A DNA stretch of 64,000 nt, from the NCBI RefSeq assembly GCF_029269835.1, contig NZ_JARJBB010000010.1, positions 124,001 to 188,000 on the forward strand, read 5' to 3'. The position numbers were made by a program, and so were the translations under genes. Source of the DNA: Streptomyces tropicalis. Lineage in GTDB: Bacteria; Actinomycetota; Actinomycetes; Streptomycetales; Streptomycetaceae. The notes beneath the pieces were generated by a model that worked only from the letters and a program-made list of their open reading frames with translations, made no database searches and was not told the DNA's origin. This document shows positions 50,361 to 58,549 of the stretch, piece by piece; positions within the stretch are counted from its first letter, which is position 1, and the number at the start of each line of letters is the position of its first letter.

Positions 50361-51410
50361 ATGACCGCCCATGAGCCCCCGGACGCCGGCACCGGCGCCC
50401 TTCCCGACGCCGGTACGGCCGCCGGCCGCGCGTACGACGCCGTCGTCCTCGCCGGGGGCGCCGCGCGGCGGCTGGGCGGCGCCGACAAGCCGGCGGTCCG
50501 CGTGGGCGGCCGCCCGCTGCTCGACCGCGTGCTCGGCGCCTGCGCCGGGGCGCGCCTCACCGTCGTCGTCGCCGAGCCCCGGCCGACCCCTCGGCCCGTG
50601 CGCTGGGCGCGCGAGGAACCCGCCGGCGGCGGTCCGCTCGCCGCGCTCGACGCCGGGCTGCACCAGGTCACGGCGGAGGCCGTCGTGGTGCTCTCCGCCG
50701 ACCTGCCGTTCCTCGACGCGGCCACGGTGCGGCGGCTGCTGGCCGCGCTGGACTCCGGCCGCGCGGACGGCGCGGTGCTCACCGACGCCGACGGTCGCGA
50801 CCAGCCGCTCGTGGCCGCCTACCGCACCCGCGCCCTGCGCCGCGAACTGGCCGCCCTGGCCGCCGCGTCCACGAGTGACACGGCGCCCCACGACTCCGGC
50901 CCGGGCGGCTCCGGCCCGCACGGCTCCGGCCCGGGCGCCTCCGTCGGGACGCGTCCCGACCCGGGAGGCCCCGCCCCGGAGGGTGTGCTCACCGGGCTGC
51001 CCCTGCGCTGCCTGACCGCCGCACTCCGCCTCACCCGCGTCCCCGACCCCGTGGCCTCCTTCGACTGCGACACCTGGGACGACATCGCCGACGCCAGGGC
51101 ACGCATCAGGGAGCATGGACACGTGTTGGACGAATGGATCTCCGCAGCCAAGGACGAGTTGGGCATCGACCTGGACGTCGACACCGGCGCCCTCCTCGAC
51201 CTCGCCCGCGACGCCGCGCACGGTGTGGCCCGCCCGGCCGCACCCCTGACCACCTTCCTCGTCGGCTATGCCGCCGCGCGGGCCGGGGGCGGTCCCGAAG
51301 CGGTCGCCGACGCCGCCCGCAAGGCCGCCGCGCTCGCGGCGCGTTGGGCCGAGGAGGACGCCGCCGGTACGGACCCCCGGACCCCTGGCGCGGGCGGGGG
51401 TGCCGGATGA
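50361..51410 (+). CDS. mobA: MobA-like nucleotidyltransferase fused to DUF6457
   Basis: A 349-residue fusion. The N-terminal domain (about 25-250) is a molybdenum cofactor guanylyltransferase-like NTP transferase with VVLAGGAARRLGGADKP (28-44) and the Asp in ALDAGLHQVTAEAVVVLSADLPFLD (seen as LSADLPFLD). A Gly/Ser/Pro-rich loop with repeated GSGPHGSGPG units interrupts it at about 176-206. The C-terminal DUF6457 domain (about 255-330) shows LDEWISAAKDELGIDLDV and TTFLVGYAAAR. The fusion is known from Streptomyces. Its stop overlaps the moeA start. Confidence 0.88.
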   Translation: MTAHEPPDAGTGALPDAGTAAGRAYDAVVLAGGAARRLGGADKPAVRVGGRPLLDRVLGACAGARLTVVVAEPRPTPRPVRWAREEPAGGGPLAALDAGLHQVTAEAVVVLSADLPFLDAATVRRLLAALDSGRADGAVLTDADGRDQPLVAAYRTRALRRELAALAAASTSDTAPHDSGPGGSGPHGSGPGASVGTRPDPGGPAPEGVLTGLPLRCLTAALRLTRVPDPVASFDCDTWDDIADARARIREHGHVLDEWISAAKDELGIDLDVDTGALLDLARDAAHGVARPAAPLTTFLVGYAAARAGGGPEAVADAARKAAALAARWAEEDAAGTDPRTPGAGGGAG

Positions 51411-53266
51411 CCGCCCGCGGTGTCCGGGTCGGGGAGGACGCCGACGACCTCGACGTCGAGGAGGCGCTCGCCCTCGTGAGGGAGGCGGCTTCCCTCCCGG
51501 GCCACGACCGCACGGCACACGACGCCACGGGGCGAGGGCATGGCCCCGCACCGAGCCACCCCGCGGGCCCGGCCGCCTACGCCACCCCGCACGACTGCAC
51601 CTCGCACGACGGCATTCCGCACGACGGCACCGCCTCCGGCGACGACCTCTACGGCACCGGCCGGCACGCCGGCGAGCGGGGAGCCGGCCGCCCGCACGGC
51701 AACGGCCCCTGCGACGACGGTCCGTACGACGACGGCCCGTACGACGTCGAGCGGCCCGACGACGGCCCGTACGACATCGAGCGGGACACCGGCGGCCGGT
51801 ACGGCGGTGGCCCGGGCGGCGGCCGGGGTGCCTGCGGCTCCTGCGGCCGCGCCCCCGACGGCGCCGGTGCGGGGCGCGGTTCCGGTGGCGACCGGCCGGG
51901 CCCGGCGCAGGGCGCCCCCGTGCACGGCACCGCCTCCGCCGGGACACCCGCACCGGAGGCCCATGGCGTCCGCTCCCACCAGCGGTCCCACCATTCCAGC
52001 CCGTGGCCCGAGGCCCGTCGCATCGCCGCCCGTGCGGCCCGCACCGCGTCCCGGGAGTCCGCCGGGGACGGAGACGCCCCCGCCTGCCGCCGGGCCCCCG
52101 TCGCGGTGCCCCTGGACGCCGCCCTGGGCCTGGTGCTGGCCGAGCCCCTCACCGCCCTCACCGACCTGCCCCCCTTCGACACCTCGGCCATGGACGGCTG
52201 GGCCGTCGCCGGTCCCGCTCCCTGGGACCTGCGGGACGAGAGCGTCCTGGCGGGTCATGCGCGGCCCGAGCCGCTCACCGACGGCGAGGCGGTGCGGATC
52301 GCGACCGGCGCCCGGGTCCCCCAGGGCGCGACCGGCGTGCTGCGCAGCGAGCACGGCCGCACCGACGCCCAGGGCCGCCTGCAGGCCACCCTCCCCCCGG
52401 GGCTCGCCCCGGCCCGGGGAGCGGGGACCCCCGCGGTGGGGCACGGGCAGGACATCCGCCCCCGCGGTCAGGAGTGCCGCAGCGGTGATCAGCTGCTGCC
52501 CGCGGGCAGCCTCGCCACTCCGGCCGTCCTGGGGCTCGCGGCGGCCGCCGGGTACGACACCCTCACGGTCGTCCCCCGTCCCCGCGTGGACGTCCTCGTC
52601 CTGGGCGACGAACTGCTCACGGAGGGCGTGCCGCACGACGGCCTGATCCGCGACGCGCTCGGCCCGATGCTCCCCCCGTGGCTGCGGGCGCTCGGTGCCG
52701 AGGTCACCGAGGTGCGCAGGATCGGCGACGACGCCGACGCCCTGTACCGGGCGGTCACCGGTTCACGGGCCGAGCTGATCGTCACCACCGGTGGGACGGC
52801 CGCAGGCCCCGTGGACCACGTGCACCCGACCCTGCACCGGATCGGCGCCGACCTGCTGGTGGACGGCGTGGACGTCCGTCCCGGCCATCCCATGCTGCTG
52901 GCGCGCACCCCGGAGGGCCGTCATCTCGTCGGCCTGCCCGGCAATCCGCTGGCTGCCGTCTCGGGCCTGCTCACCCTCGCCGAGCCGCTGCTGCGCACCC
53001 TCGCGGGCCGCCCGGTCCCCGAGCCGTACGCGCTGCCGCTCGGTGAGACCGTGCACGGGCATCCGCACGACACGCGGCTCGTCCCCGTGGTGCTGCGTGG
53101 CGACCACGCGGTGCCGCTGCGCTACAACGGCCCGGCCATGCTGCGCGGGATCGCCGTCGCCGACGCCCTGGCCGTCGTGCCTCCCGGGGGCGCCCAGCGG
53201 GGGCAGGAGGCCGAACTGCTCGACCTGCCCTGGGCCGCGGCCGGGATCGGGGTGTGTTTCACGTGA
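51407..53266 (+). CDS. moeA: Molybdopterin molybdenumtransferase MoeA with long N-terminal insertion
   Basis: A 619-residue MoeA that inserts molybdenum into molybdopterin. Recognisable parts are DVEEALALVREAA (16-28), TDLPPFDTSAMDGWAV (about 251-266), DGEAVRIATGARVPQGAT, VLVLGDELL, and the MPT-binding domain with VTTGGTAAGPVDHV and GLPGNPLAAVSGL. Between about 30 and 205 there is an unusual low-complexity stretch with repeated DDGPYD and HDG units, dividing the first short helix from the MoeA core. Typical MoeA is about 400-450 residues. It starts inside the previous gene and ends in a parS-like palindrome. Confidence 0.9.
   Translation: MTARGVRVGEDADDLDVEEALALVREAASLPGHDRTAHDATGRGHGPAPSHPAGPAAYATPHDCTSHDGIPHDGTASGDDLYGTGRHAGERGAGRPHGNGPCDDGPYDDGPYDVERPDDGPYDIERDTGGRYGGGPGGGRGACGSCGRAPDGAGAGRGSGGDRPGPAQGAPVHGTASAGTPAPEAHGVRSHQRSHHSSPWPEARRIAARAARTASRESAGDGDAPACRRAPVAVPLDAALGLVLAEPLTALTDLPPFDTSAMDGWAVAGPAPWDLRDESVLAGHARPEPLTDGEAVRIATGARVPQGATGVLRSEHGRTDAQGRLQATLPPGLAPARGAGTPAVGHGQDIRPRGQECRSGDQLLPAGSLATPAVLGLAAAAGYDTLTVVPRPRVDVLVLGDELLTEGVPHDGLIRDALGPMLPPWLRALGAEVTEVRRIGDDADALYRAVTGSRAELIVTTGGTAAGPVDHVHPTLHRIGADLLVDGVDVRPGHPMLLARTPEGRHLVGLPGNPLAAVSGLLTLAEPLLRTLAGRPVPEPYALPLGETVHGHPHDTRLVPVVLRGDHAVPLRYNGPAMLRGIAVADALAVVPPGGAQRGQEAELLDLPWAAAGIGVCFT
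51714..51788 (+). repeat. Short in-frame repeats (DDGPYD) in moeA
   Basis: Units of 15-33 bases with GACGACGGYCCGTACGAC occur about four times. They code for DDGPYD and DVERPDDGPYDIER peptides. Confidence 0.65.
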
Positions 53267-53269
53267 AAC
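53256..53269. other. parS: parS site (GTTTCACGTGAAAC)
   Basis: A perfect 14-bp palindrome identical to the Streptomyces ParB-binding consensus. It covers the last three codons and the stop of moeA and the start codon of the following pseudogene. ParB bound at such sites near the origin forms the segrosome during sporulation. Confidence 0.85.
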
Positions 53270-53391
53270 TTCCGGGCCATGACGCGATCGCCCGCCAGGC
53301 GGACGAGCATCTCGTGACCCACCGGGTGAAACTCCCGAAGAAGCTGGTGGAGCGGCCGATCCGGCAGGTGTGCAAGCGGCTCGCCCTCGCC
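53263..53391 (+). pseudogene. Potassium channel / TrkA-N protein, N-terminal fragment
   Basis: Codons 1-43 of a channel protein (VKLPGHDAIARQADEHLV, KLPKKLVERPIRQVCKRL) that I recall as the usual gene after moeA in Streptomyces. The GTG overlaps the moeA stop. At about 53391 the reading breaks where the membrane helices and pore should follow. A second short piece is at 53397 and the C-terminus is at 55723. The annotated open frame continues to 53502 only as out-of-frame sequence. Confidence 0.75.
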
Positions 53392-53396
53392 CCCCG

Positions 53397-53441
53397 GTCC
53401 TCACCGAACGCACCCGTGAGGAACGGCGCCTCAACCGCTGG
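53397..53441 (+). pseudogene. Potassium channel protein, internal fragment
   Basis: In another frame, VLTERTREERRLNRW corresponds to the segment just after the pore helices (usual pattern VLTERTRDEWRRNRW). It lies six bases after the N-terminal piece, which means that about 60 or more codons with the pore were deleted. Confidence 0.65.
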
Positions 53442-53498
53442 AGTCAACGGTTTGCACGATGTACCGCAACCGCGTCGCCGGCCTGGGAGCGGCCCGTC

Positions 53499-54467
53499 CT
53501 AGTCCTGGGTGGTTCCCAGGGCGTTGCGCAGGAACGCCGTCGCCTGGTCGATGGCTCCGCGGGCGGCTTTGGAGTGACTCAGCGAGTTGAGCATCATGAA
53601 GTCGTGGACCGTGCCGTCGTAGCGAACCGTGGTCACCGGAACGCCCGATGCTCGGAGCTTGGCGGCGTACGCCTCGCCCTCGTCGCGCAGCACGTCGGCC
53701 TCGTCGACGATCAGCAGGGCGGGCGGCAGGCCGGAGAGCTGCTCGATGGTGGCGTGGTTGGGAGACGCGGTGATCTCCGCGCGCTGGTCCGGGTCGGTCG
53801 TGTAGGCGTCCCAGAACCATTCCATCAGCTTGCGGCTCAGGTAGTAGCCGTTGGCGAATTCGTCGTAGGAGCCGGTGTTCATGGCCGCATCCGTGACCGG
53901 GTAGTACATCGACTGCTGTATGAACGCGACGTCACCGCGCTCCTTGGCCATGAGGGCGAGTGCGGCGGTCATGTTCCCGCCGACCGATTCCCCGGCCACT
54001 GCCATGCGCTGTGCATCCAGCCCATGGAACGCCCCCTCGCGGACGATCCACTGGGCGGTGGCGTAGCCCTGCTCGATGGCCACTGGGTAGTGCGCCTCGG
54101 GCGACGGCGTGTACTCCACGAAGGCCACGGCCGCCCGGGCACCGACCGCCAACTCGCGCACCAGGCGGTCGTGGGTACCTGCGTTGCCAAGCACCCAGCC
54201 ACCGCCGTGCATGTACAGCACGACGGGCAGCGTTCCGGTGGCGCCCTGCGGCTTGACGATGCGTACCCGTACATCGCCCACCGCTGCCGGAACCGAAACC
54301 CACTCCTCATCGACCGGCAGCTTGTCGATCGGCGCAGCCTGGAGGTCGTCAAGCACCTTGCGCGCTGCGGTCGGATCCAGCTCGTACAGGAACGGATGGT
54401 GCGAGGTCGCGTCGGCGAGCTCCTGTGCCTCGGGCTCGAGGATGATGGAGGCGGTTTGACCAGCCAT
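53499..54467 (-). CDS. Alpha/beta hydrolase, HSL-type esterase
   Basis: A 322-residue cytoplasmic esterase of the hormone-sensitive-lipase group. The oxyanion motif HGGGW (about 109-113), nucleophile Ser in GESVGGN, Asp in DEADVLRDEGEAY and His in VHDFMML form the complete site. ATG 54467 has GGGAG seven bases upstream; the frame is open further up without similarity. It acts on short acyl esters by family, but the natural substrate is unknown. It interrupts the potassium-channel gene and has a less GC-biased third position than its neighbours, so it probably arrived by transfer. Confidence 0.88.
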   Translation of the reverse strand: MAGQTASIILEPEAQELADATSHHPFLYELDPTAARKVLDDLQAAPIDKLPVDEEWVSVPAAVGDVRVRIVKPQGATGTLPVVLYMHGGGWVLGNAGTHDRLVRELAVGARAAVAFVEYTPSPEAHYPVAIEQGYATAQWIVREGAFHGLDAQRMAVAGESVGGNMTAALALMAKERGDVAFIQQSMYYPVTDAAMNTGSYDEFANGYYLSRKLMEWFWDAYTTDPDQRAEITASPNHATIEQLSGLPPALLIVDEADVLRDEGEAYAAKLRASGVPVTTVRYDGTVHDFMMLNSLSHSKAARGAIDQATAFLRNALGTTQD

Positions 54468-54777
54468 GGGAATGCTCCCTGGGAAATCCGAGAAGCCGTA
54501 TGACGAAGAATGCGGGGAGTTGCACAGCACCGCGCTGCGCCCGGTCCGCGGGGCGATCGACGGGGCCATTGCCCCTTGCTCAAGCCCCGATGGGCATATT
54601 CGTCCAGTGTAATTGCCGGCCCTCCGCAGACGCATTCCGAGGAACCGCCTGATCCGGGCGCCAGGCGCTCGGCACGGTGGCGGCACGGCTTCCGTGCTTC
54701 CGAGCGCGGCTCCCGCCTCTGCCTGCCGCCTGTTCGTTGTCCGATGCGGCCAGGTCTCCAGCGGTGGGCCGGGCGGG
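54468..54777. other. Gap between the esterase and reductase genes
   Basis: 310 bases on the minus-strand upstream side of the esterase. They should hold its promoter. No gene, T tract or clear operator was recognised. Confidence 0.4.
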
Positions 54778-55509
54778 TCAGGTGAGCCAGTCGGTGTAGT
54801 GGGTGGGGGCGATGCGCGCGTCGCCCTTGGTGGTGAGCACATCGCCGTCGACGGCGGCGAACATGCCGGCCGTGTCGTCGGTGACGACCGTGCGGCCGTC
54901 AGGGCGGGCGTTCAGGGTGATCCGGCCGATTTCGTCGAGGGGATGGACGTCGGGCCCGCCAACATCGAGGGTGGCGTTCAGAGGTGTACCGGCAGCGACT
55001 TCGGCGACGGTGTCGGAGACGTCCCGGGCGGCGATCGGCTGGAGTGGGGTGGTGGGCAGGCGGACGGTGTCGCCCTCGGTGGACCAGGACATGAAGGCGT
55101 CGACGAACTCCATGAACTGGGTGGCGCGGACGATCGAATAGGGGATGGGCCCCGCCTTGAGGATGTCTTCCTGTAAGACCTTGGCGCGGTAATAGGCGAG
55201 GTCGGGCACCCGGTCCGCGCCGACGATCGAGAGGATGACGAAGTGTCCCACCCCGCCTTTGCGGCCGGCGGCCAGGAGGTTGTCCATCGAGGTCTGGAAG
55301 AAGGCGGGAGAGGCATCGTCGAAGGTCGGGGAATTCGTCAGATTGACGACGACGTCGGCCCCGGCCACCGCCTCCGCCACGCCGTGGCCGGTGAGCACGT
55401 CGACACCTGTGGACGGCGAGTGCGGGACTGCCTCGTGCCCAGCGGCGTTCAGCTTCTTCACGACCTGCGACCCGATCAGACCGGTACCGCCGATGACTGC
55501 GCACTTCAT
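54778..55509 (-). CDS. NAD(P)-binding SDR-like reductase
   Basis: A 243-residue atypical short-chain dehydrogenase/NmrA-like protein. The N-terminal GGTGLIGSQVV (8-18) is the nucleotide-binding motif of the GxxGxxG type. The central SIVGADRVPDLAYYRAKVLQE contains the YxxxK pair (Tyr105/Lys109 region), and IARDVSDTVAEV is typical of the NmrA group. It is encoded on the same strand as the esterase and inside the interrupted channel gene, so the two probably came together. The substrate is unknown. Confidence 0.85.
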   Translation of the reverse strand: MKCAVIGGTGLIGSQVVKKLNAAGHEAVPHSPSTGVDVLTGHGVAEAVAGADVVVNLTNSPTFDDASPAFFQTSMDNLLAAGRKGGVGHFVILSIVGADRVPDLAYYRAKVLQEDILKAGPIPYSIVRATQFMEFVDAFMSWSTEGDTVRLPTTPLQPIAARDVSDTVAEVAAGTPLNATLDVGGPDVHPLDEIGRITLNARPDGRTVVTDDTAGMFAAVDGDVLTTKGDARIAPTHYTDWLT

Positions 55510-55722
55510 TGGTCACCTTTCGTCGTGCATCGATAGGTCATGCGTCCAGGTTGAGGCGATGCAGTGCACTGCGCACGCCGGCCGATGCACTCCTACGCCC
55601 TGGACTGTCGTACCGGTTCAGGCGACAAGGCCGTCGATCGCCGGGGGAAGAGGGCGGGGGCCACGCAGGACGGGGTCGACCCGGTACGGCGGAGGGTCCG
55701 CCAACAGCCGTGGATTCTCGAT
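55510..55722. other. Right junction of the inserted segment
   Basis: 213 bases between the reductase start and the recognisable channel fragment. An open frame from 55564 runs into the fragment, but its first 53 codons have no similarity to the channel family and look like inserted DNA. Confidence 0.45.
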
Positions 55723-56046
55723 TCGTCGGTCATCACCAGCGCGAGTGCGGCGGTCCGGCTGCTCGGGCTGTCGGTGCTCAGCCCGGCCGCGGGCGTGGTC
55801 ATGGAGTACCTCGTCCAGCAGGGCAGCGGCCTCGACCTGCTCGAACGGCCCGTCACCCGGGGCGAGTCCGGCCCGGGCCCGCGCGAGACGGACGATCTGG
55901 TGGTGAGCGTCCCGCGGGGGCACCGGGTCCTCGGCCACCATGATCCGTCGGCCGGAACCCTCCAGCTCACCGACCGGCTGATCACGATCGTCCGCGCCAC
56001 TCCCGGCGCCCAGGCCGCCCCGCACCCGCGTCCGCTGCCGGAGTAG
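55723..56046 (+). pseudogene. Potassium channel / TrkA-N protein, C-terminal fragment
   Basis: Codons from SSVITSASAAVRLLGLSVLSP through RETDDLVVSVPRGHRVLG and LQLTDRLITIVRAT match the end of the TrkA-C region of the channel gene normally found after moeA. It lacks the Rossmann NAD-binding part (GFGTKGR). Together with 53263-53441 it shows one gene in three pieces with 2.28 kb inserted and the core lost. It has no start of its own that makes sense. Confidence 0.78.
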
Positions 56047-56049
56047 CGT
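56044..56049 (+). promoter_or_regulatory. -10 element (TAGCGT) for a leaderless transcript
   Basis: Same box and same seven-base distance to the ATG as at the rhodanese gene. It overlaps the stop codon of the channel fragment. Confidence 0.4.
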
Positions 56050-56056
56050 CGCCCCC

Positions 56057-57037
56057 ATGCATGCGATCACGATTGCCGAACCTGGTGGGCCCGAGGCACT
56101 GGTGTGGGACGAGGTGCCCGACCCCGTGCCCGGCGAGGGCGAGGTGCTGGTCGAGGTGGTGGCCGGTGCCGTCAACCGGGCCGACGTCCTGCAGCGCCAG
56201 GGGTTCTACAACCCGCCGCCCGGGGCCTCCCCGTACCCCGGTCTGGAGTGCTCCGGACGGATCGCCGCGCTCGGGCCCGGTGTCTCGGGCTGGGCGGTCG
56301 GCGACGAGGTGTGCGCGCTGCTCTCGGGCGGCGGCTACGCCGAGAAGGTCGCCGTCCCGGCCGGCCAGCTGCTGCCGGTGCCCGAGGGCATGGACCTGAA
56401 GCAGGCTGCGGCCCTGCCGGAGGTGACCTGCACCGTCTGGTCCAACGTCTTCATGATCGCCCACCTGCGGCCGGGGGAGACGCTGCTCGTGCACGGCGGG
56501 TCCAGCGGCATCGGCACGATGGCGATCCAGCTCGCCAAGGCCGTCGGCGCCAGGGTCGCCGTCACGGCGGGCACCAAGGAGAAGCTGGACCGGTGCGCCG
56601 AACTGGGTGCCGACATCCTCGTCAACTACCGCGAGCAGGACTTCGTGGCCGAGGTGCAGCAGGCCACCGGCGGCGCCGGCGCGGACGTGATCCTCGACAA
56701 CATGGGCGCCAAGTACCTCGACCGGAACGTCCAGGCGCTGGCCGTCAACGGCCGGCTCGCGATCATCGGGATGCAGGGCGGGGCGCAGGGCGAGCTGAAC
56801 ATCGGGGCCCTGCTGATGAAGCGGGCCGCGATCAGCGCGACCTCGCTGCGGGCCCGGCCGCTCGGGGAGAAGGCGGCCATCGTGGCGGCGGTGCGTGAGC
56901 ACGTCTGGCCGCTGATCGACTCCGGCCACGTCCGGCCCGTGGTCGACCGCGAGGTGCCGATGAACGACGCGGCGGCGGCGCACCGCGTCCTGGAGGAGAG
57001 CAACCACGTCGGCAAGGTGCTCCTGGTCACGCCCTGA
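56057..57037 (+). CDS. Zinc-free NAD(P)H:quinone oxidoreductase
   Basis: A 326-residue medium-chain dehydrogenase of the quinone oxidoreductase group. The N-terminal NRADVLQRQGFYNPPPGASPYPGLECSG (seen as NRADVLQRQGFYNPPP and PYPGLECSG) is diagnostic. The nucleotide motif GGSSGIGTMAIQLAKA (about 150-165) binds NADPH, and no zinc-ligand set is present. It reduces quinones or enones by one- or two-electron transfer. No ribosome binding site precedes ATG 56057, and a TAGCGT box seven bases before it suggests a leaderless transcript. Confidence 0.92.
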   Translation: MHAITIAEPGGPEALVWDEVPDPVPGEGEVLVEVVAGAVNRADVLQRQGFYNPPPGASPYPGLECSGRIAALGPGVSGWAVGDEVCALLSGGGYAEKVAVPAGQLLPVPEGMDLKQAAALPEVTCTVWSNVFMIAHLRPGETLLVHGGSSGIGTMAIQLAKAVGARVAVTAGTKEKLDRCAELGADILVNYREQDFVAEVQQATGGAGADVILDNMGAKYLDRNVQALAVNGRLAIIGMQGGAQGELNIGALLMKRAAISATSLRARPLGEKAAIVAAVREHVWPLIDSGHVRPVVDREVPMNDAAAAHRVLEESNHVGKVLLVTP

Positions 57038-57048
57038 CCCCTGCCTGT

Positions 57049-57663
57049 TCAGGACTGGCGCACCCGGAGGCCGAGGAAGGCGATGCCCAGCCCGAGCCCG
57101 ATGAGGATCAGCCCGCTGCCCAGGGGCAGGATCCGCAGCACCGGCCCGGAGACGCGCGCGGGGTCGCCCTGGGCCAGGGGGCGCTGCGCGGTGGGGCTCG
57201 GAGCCGACGCGGAGGGGGGCGCCGCCGCCTCGGTCGACGCCGGGGCGGCGGTGTCCTTCGGGGCCTCCGGGTCTCCCGGGCCGCGCGTCCCGCCGCCGTC
57301 CTCCCGCCCGTCCTGGTGGCTCCCCCGGCCCGGGGCGTCGTCCCCGCCCCGGTCCCCGCGCTCGTCCCAGGGCCCGGCCCGGCGGCCCTCCCCGTGCGGC
57401 CACACCCCGTCGTCGCTCTTCGCCTCGGGGTCCGCGTGGGGTCCCGGGCGCCGGCTGCCCTCGTCCGGCCGGTACCCGGGCCGCGGCGGCCACGCGAAGG
57501 GGGCGGGCGGTATCGGGTGCGCGGGGGCGCGGGCGGCGGCCGTGGGCCGGGCCGCGGTGCCGTGGTCGCGGGCGAGGGCGGTGCCGCAGGGCAGGGCGGC
57601 GGCCCCCAGGGCTATCAGCAGTCCCGTCGTGTGCAGGACGGCGGTGCGCGGCCTCGGCGTCAC
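57049..57663 (-). CDS. Secreted Pro/Asp/Gly-rich protein with C-terminal membrane anchor
   Basis: A 204-residue protein. The GTG start at 57663 follows GGAGGGGGAGC and gives a good signal peptide (TTGLLIALGAAALPCGTALA, about 12-31). The mature part is low-complexity and charged, with DDAPGRGSHQDGREDGG and similar sequence. A single C-terminal membrane helix (about 181-200) ends in LRVRQS. It resembles a cell-wall-spanning stalk protein; no sortase motif is present. The frame upstream of 57663 is open but has no similarity. The function is unknown. It is convergent with the quinone oxidoreductase gene. Confidence 0.7.
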   Translation of the reverse strand: MTPRPRTAVLHTTGLLIALGAAALPCGTALARDHGTAARPTAAARAPAHPIPPAPFAWPPRPGYRPDEGSRRPGPHADPEAKSDDGVWPHGEGRRAGPWDERGDRGGDDAPGRGSHQDGREDGGGTRGPGDPEAPKDTAAPASTEAAAPPSASAPSPTAQRPLAQGDPARVSGPVLRILPLGSGLILIGLGLGIAFLGLRVRQS

Positions 57664-57895
57664 GTCGGCTCCCCCTCCTGGTGCCCGTCGGCGGATCACT
57701 GGAACCACACTCACATCACGGAACACATCCGGCATGCCGGGAGCCGCCGACGGAGGGCCGCCGCCGGCCGCCCGCCGCGTTTCGACCCCCGCTCCCGCCC
57801 CCCTGTGCGCGAACCCGCCCCCGCGGTGCACGGTGGATCACCGTGCGCAGGGGGCACCACGGAGCTGAGACGTACCCGTGCGAGAGAATGGCGGC

Positions 57896-58435
57896 ATGGA
57901 GATGCCGAGGAACGAACGGTCGCCGGAGAATCCCCAGATCCTGGTCGTGGGCCAGGACGGCATGGCACTCGGTGGCGGTGGTGACGACGACTCCCGCGAG
58001 ATCCCGGTGACGGAGCAGGTCGAGCAGCCCGCCAAGGTCATGCGGATCGGCAGCATGATCAAGCAGCTGCTCGAGGAGGTGCGGGTGGCGCCGCTGGACG
58101 AGGCGAGCCGGAACCGGCTGAAGGAGATCCACGCCAGCTCGGTCAAGGAGCTGGAGGACGGCCTGGCGCCGGAGCTGGTCGAGGAACTGGAGCGGCTCTC
58201 GCTGCCCTTCACGGACGAGGGGACGCCCAGCGACGCCGAACTGCGCATCGCGCAGGCCCAGCTGGTGGGCTGGCTGGAGGGACTGTTCCACGGGATCCAG
58301 ACCACGCTGTTCGCCCAGCAGATGGCCGCGCGGGCCCAGTTGGAGCAGATGCGCCGCGCCCTCCCGCCCGGCATCGGCCACGAGGGCGGCGACGACCCCC
58401 GCACCGGCGGCCGCTCGGGCGGACCGTACCTGTAA
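57896..58435 (+). CDS. bpa: Bacterial proteasome activator
   Basis: A 179-residue ATP-independent activator that opens the 20S proteasome gate and delivers unfolded proteins. The N-terminal NPQILVVGQDG motif, the helical core RIGSMIKQLLEEVRVAPLDEASRNRL (seen as MIKQLLEEVRVAPLDE) and LVGWLEGLFHGIQTTLFAQQM are typical. The C-terminus is GGPYL, corresponding to the gate-opening GQYL of mycobacterial Bpa with Pro in place of Gln. ATG 57896 is preferred over GTG 57878 because it gives the family start MEMPRNERSPENP. No proteasome genes are nearby. Confidence 0.93.
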   Translation: MEMPRNERSPENPQILVVGQDGMALGGGGDDDSREIPVTEQVEQPAKVMRIGSMIKQLLEEVRVAPLDEASRNRLKEIHASSVKELEDGLAPELVEELERLSLPFTDEGTPSDAELRIAQAQLVGWLEGLFHGIQTTLFAQQMAARAQLEQMRRALPPGIGHEGGDDPRTGGRSGGPYL

Positions 58436-58459
58436 CCCCGTCCGCCGCCGACAGCACGG

Positions 58460-58492
58460 CGAGGGCCCGGCAGCCCGGCTGCCGGGCCCTCG
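58460..58492. terminator. Bidirectional terminator between bpa and kinase genes
   Basis: A perfect 14-bp stem (58460-58473 with 58479-58492) and a five-base loop between convergent genes. Confidence 0.8.
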
Positions 58493-58549
58493 GTGCGTCC
58501 CGCGGCCCGTCGGCGGTCCGGTGTGGCACCGGCCCGCCCGGGCACCGGA

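Noticed and set aside
48831..51953. A 1040-codon open frame on the minus strand
   Set aside because: Antisense to the E2, mobA and moeA genes, with Arg/Gly-rich composition and no domain.
53370..54503. A 377-codon plus-strand frame across the esterase
   Set aside because: Only its first 24 codons match the channel family; the rest is antisense of the esterase gene.
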